From Erinaceus europaeus (Eukaryota; Chordata; Mammalia; Eulipotyphla; Erinaceidae), in contig NC_080177.1 of assembly GCF_950295315.1 (NCBI RefSeq), forward strand, positions 81,479,000 to 81,542,999: a DNA stretch of 64,000 nt. Reading direction: 5' to 3'. Below the pieces are notes generated by a model. That model had not been told where the DNA came from, made no database searches, and saw only the letters and a list, made by a program, of their open reading frames with translations. The translations under genes and the position numbers were made by a program. How positions within the stretch are numbered: position 1 is the stretch's first letter; each line of letters opens with the position of its first letter. Positions 63,718-64,000 of the stretch are shown here, in pieces.

Positions 63718-64000
63718 GTCTCTAGCTGGAGAGACTATTGATGCTGGTGTGGTCCTTGAGAAACTGAAGAGATATGAGGAAGGGAGAAAGACCACAAAGG
63801 AGAAAGGATGCTTGAAGGACAGACAGAGGAGGATTACAGTCAGCAGAGAAATGAGTAGATATATTTTGATGCAAGAGAGAGTGAGTTGACTGTTCAAGGG
63901 TAGGAATAACAGAATTTGTCTTTGTTTTAGCTTTCTCTAATGTTTTAGAAAAGTAAGGGGTGTGTTGTTTTAATTTATGGGTAGAATATTCATTGGATTC
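63718..64000. other. Unassigned sequence to the window end
   Basis: Nothing recognised. Purine-rich but without a clear repeat. Confidence 0.4.

Overview
This window reads as an intergenic, A+T-rich stretch of a mammalian nuclear genome, most likely a hedgehog (Erinaceus or a close relative). The main evidence is dozens of copies of tRNA-derived SINEs that I recognise as hedgehog ERI-type elements, plus matching lineage-specific LINE-1 (L1) 3' ends. I see no supported protein-coding gene, tRNA, rRNA or CRISPR array. Every longer open frame I examined lies in a repeat or is a chance frame.

Names used here. SINE A has a GTGGCGCACCTGG-type head and ends (TTTA)n on the antisense side. SINE B has a GGTAGCGCAGCGGGTTAAGC head and a CAA-rich tail. 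'B long' adds a 3' module containing CCCTGGAGGCAAA. SINE C has an AGCATAATGGTTATGCAAA-type head. SINE D has a GGCACAGTGGGTAAAGCATG head. A and B share a central core that can fold into a two-tier hairpin although their heads and tails differ.

Layout. 1-5.5 kb is dense in SINEs, with an L1 3' end at 3.75-4.2 kb. 5.5-12 kb is mostly unique, with scattered SINEs. 12-20 kb is an L1/SINE mosaic with antisense L1 ORF2, 5'UTR and ORF1 pieces. 20-25.6 kb is mostly unique with two L1 pieces. 25.6-34.1 kb holds three solo LTRs (one CpG-rich), L1 5' and 3' pieces and nested SINEs. 34-41 kb is mostly unique with SINEs. 41-45.2 kb holds L1 pieces, one inverted by twin priming, and a G+C-rich, CpG-rich fragment of an unfamiliar non-LTR retrotransposon. 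45-60 kb is mostly unique, with SINEs and a second inverted L1 sitting inside an ancient MaLR-type LTR. 60.8-62.1 kb is an L1 3' end containing a seven-unit minisatellite and two SINE insertions with clean target-site duplications.

The most interesting item is the fragment at 44.73-45.21 kb. It encodes a zinc-knuckle-like C terminus of a non-LTR reverse transcriptase and ends in a stop codon followed directly by a short AAG-triplet tail. A 15-bp piece of the same 3' terminus sits at 27.6 kb between perfect 17-bp direct repeats, which suggests this family has moved by target-primed reverse transcription in this genome. Coordinates of repeat edges are hand-read and usually good to about 5-20 bases; those defined by target-site duplications are tighter. 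Family names come from memory, not from a database search.
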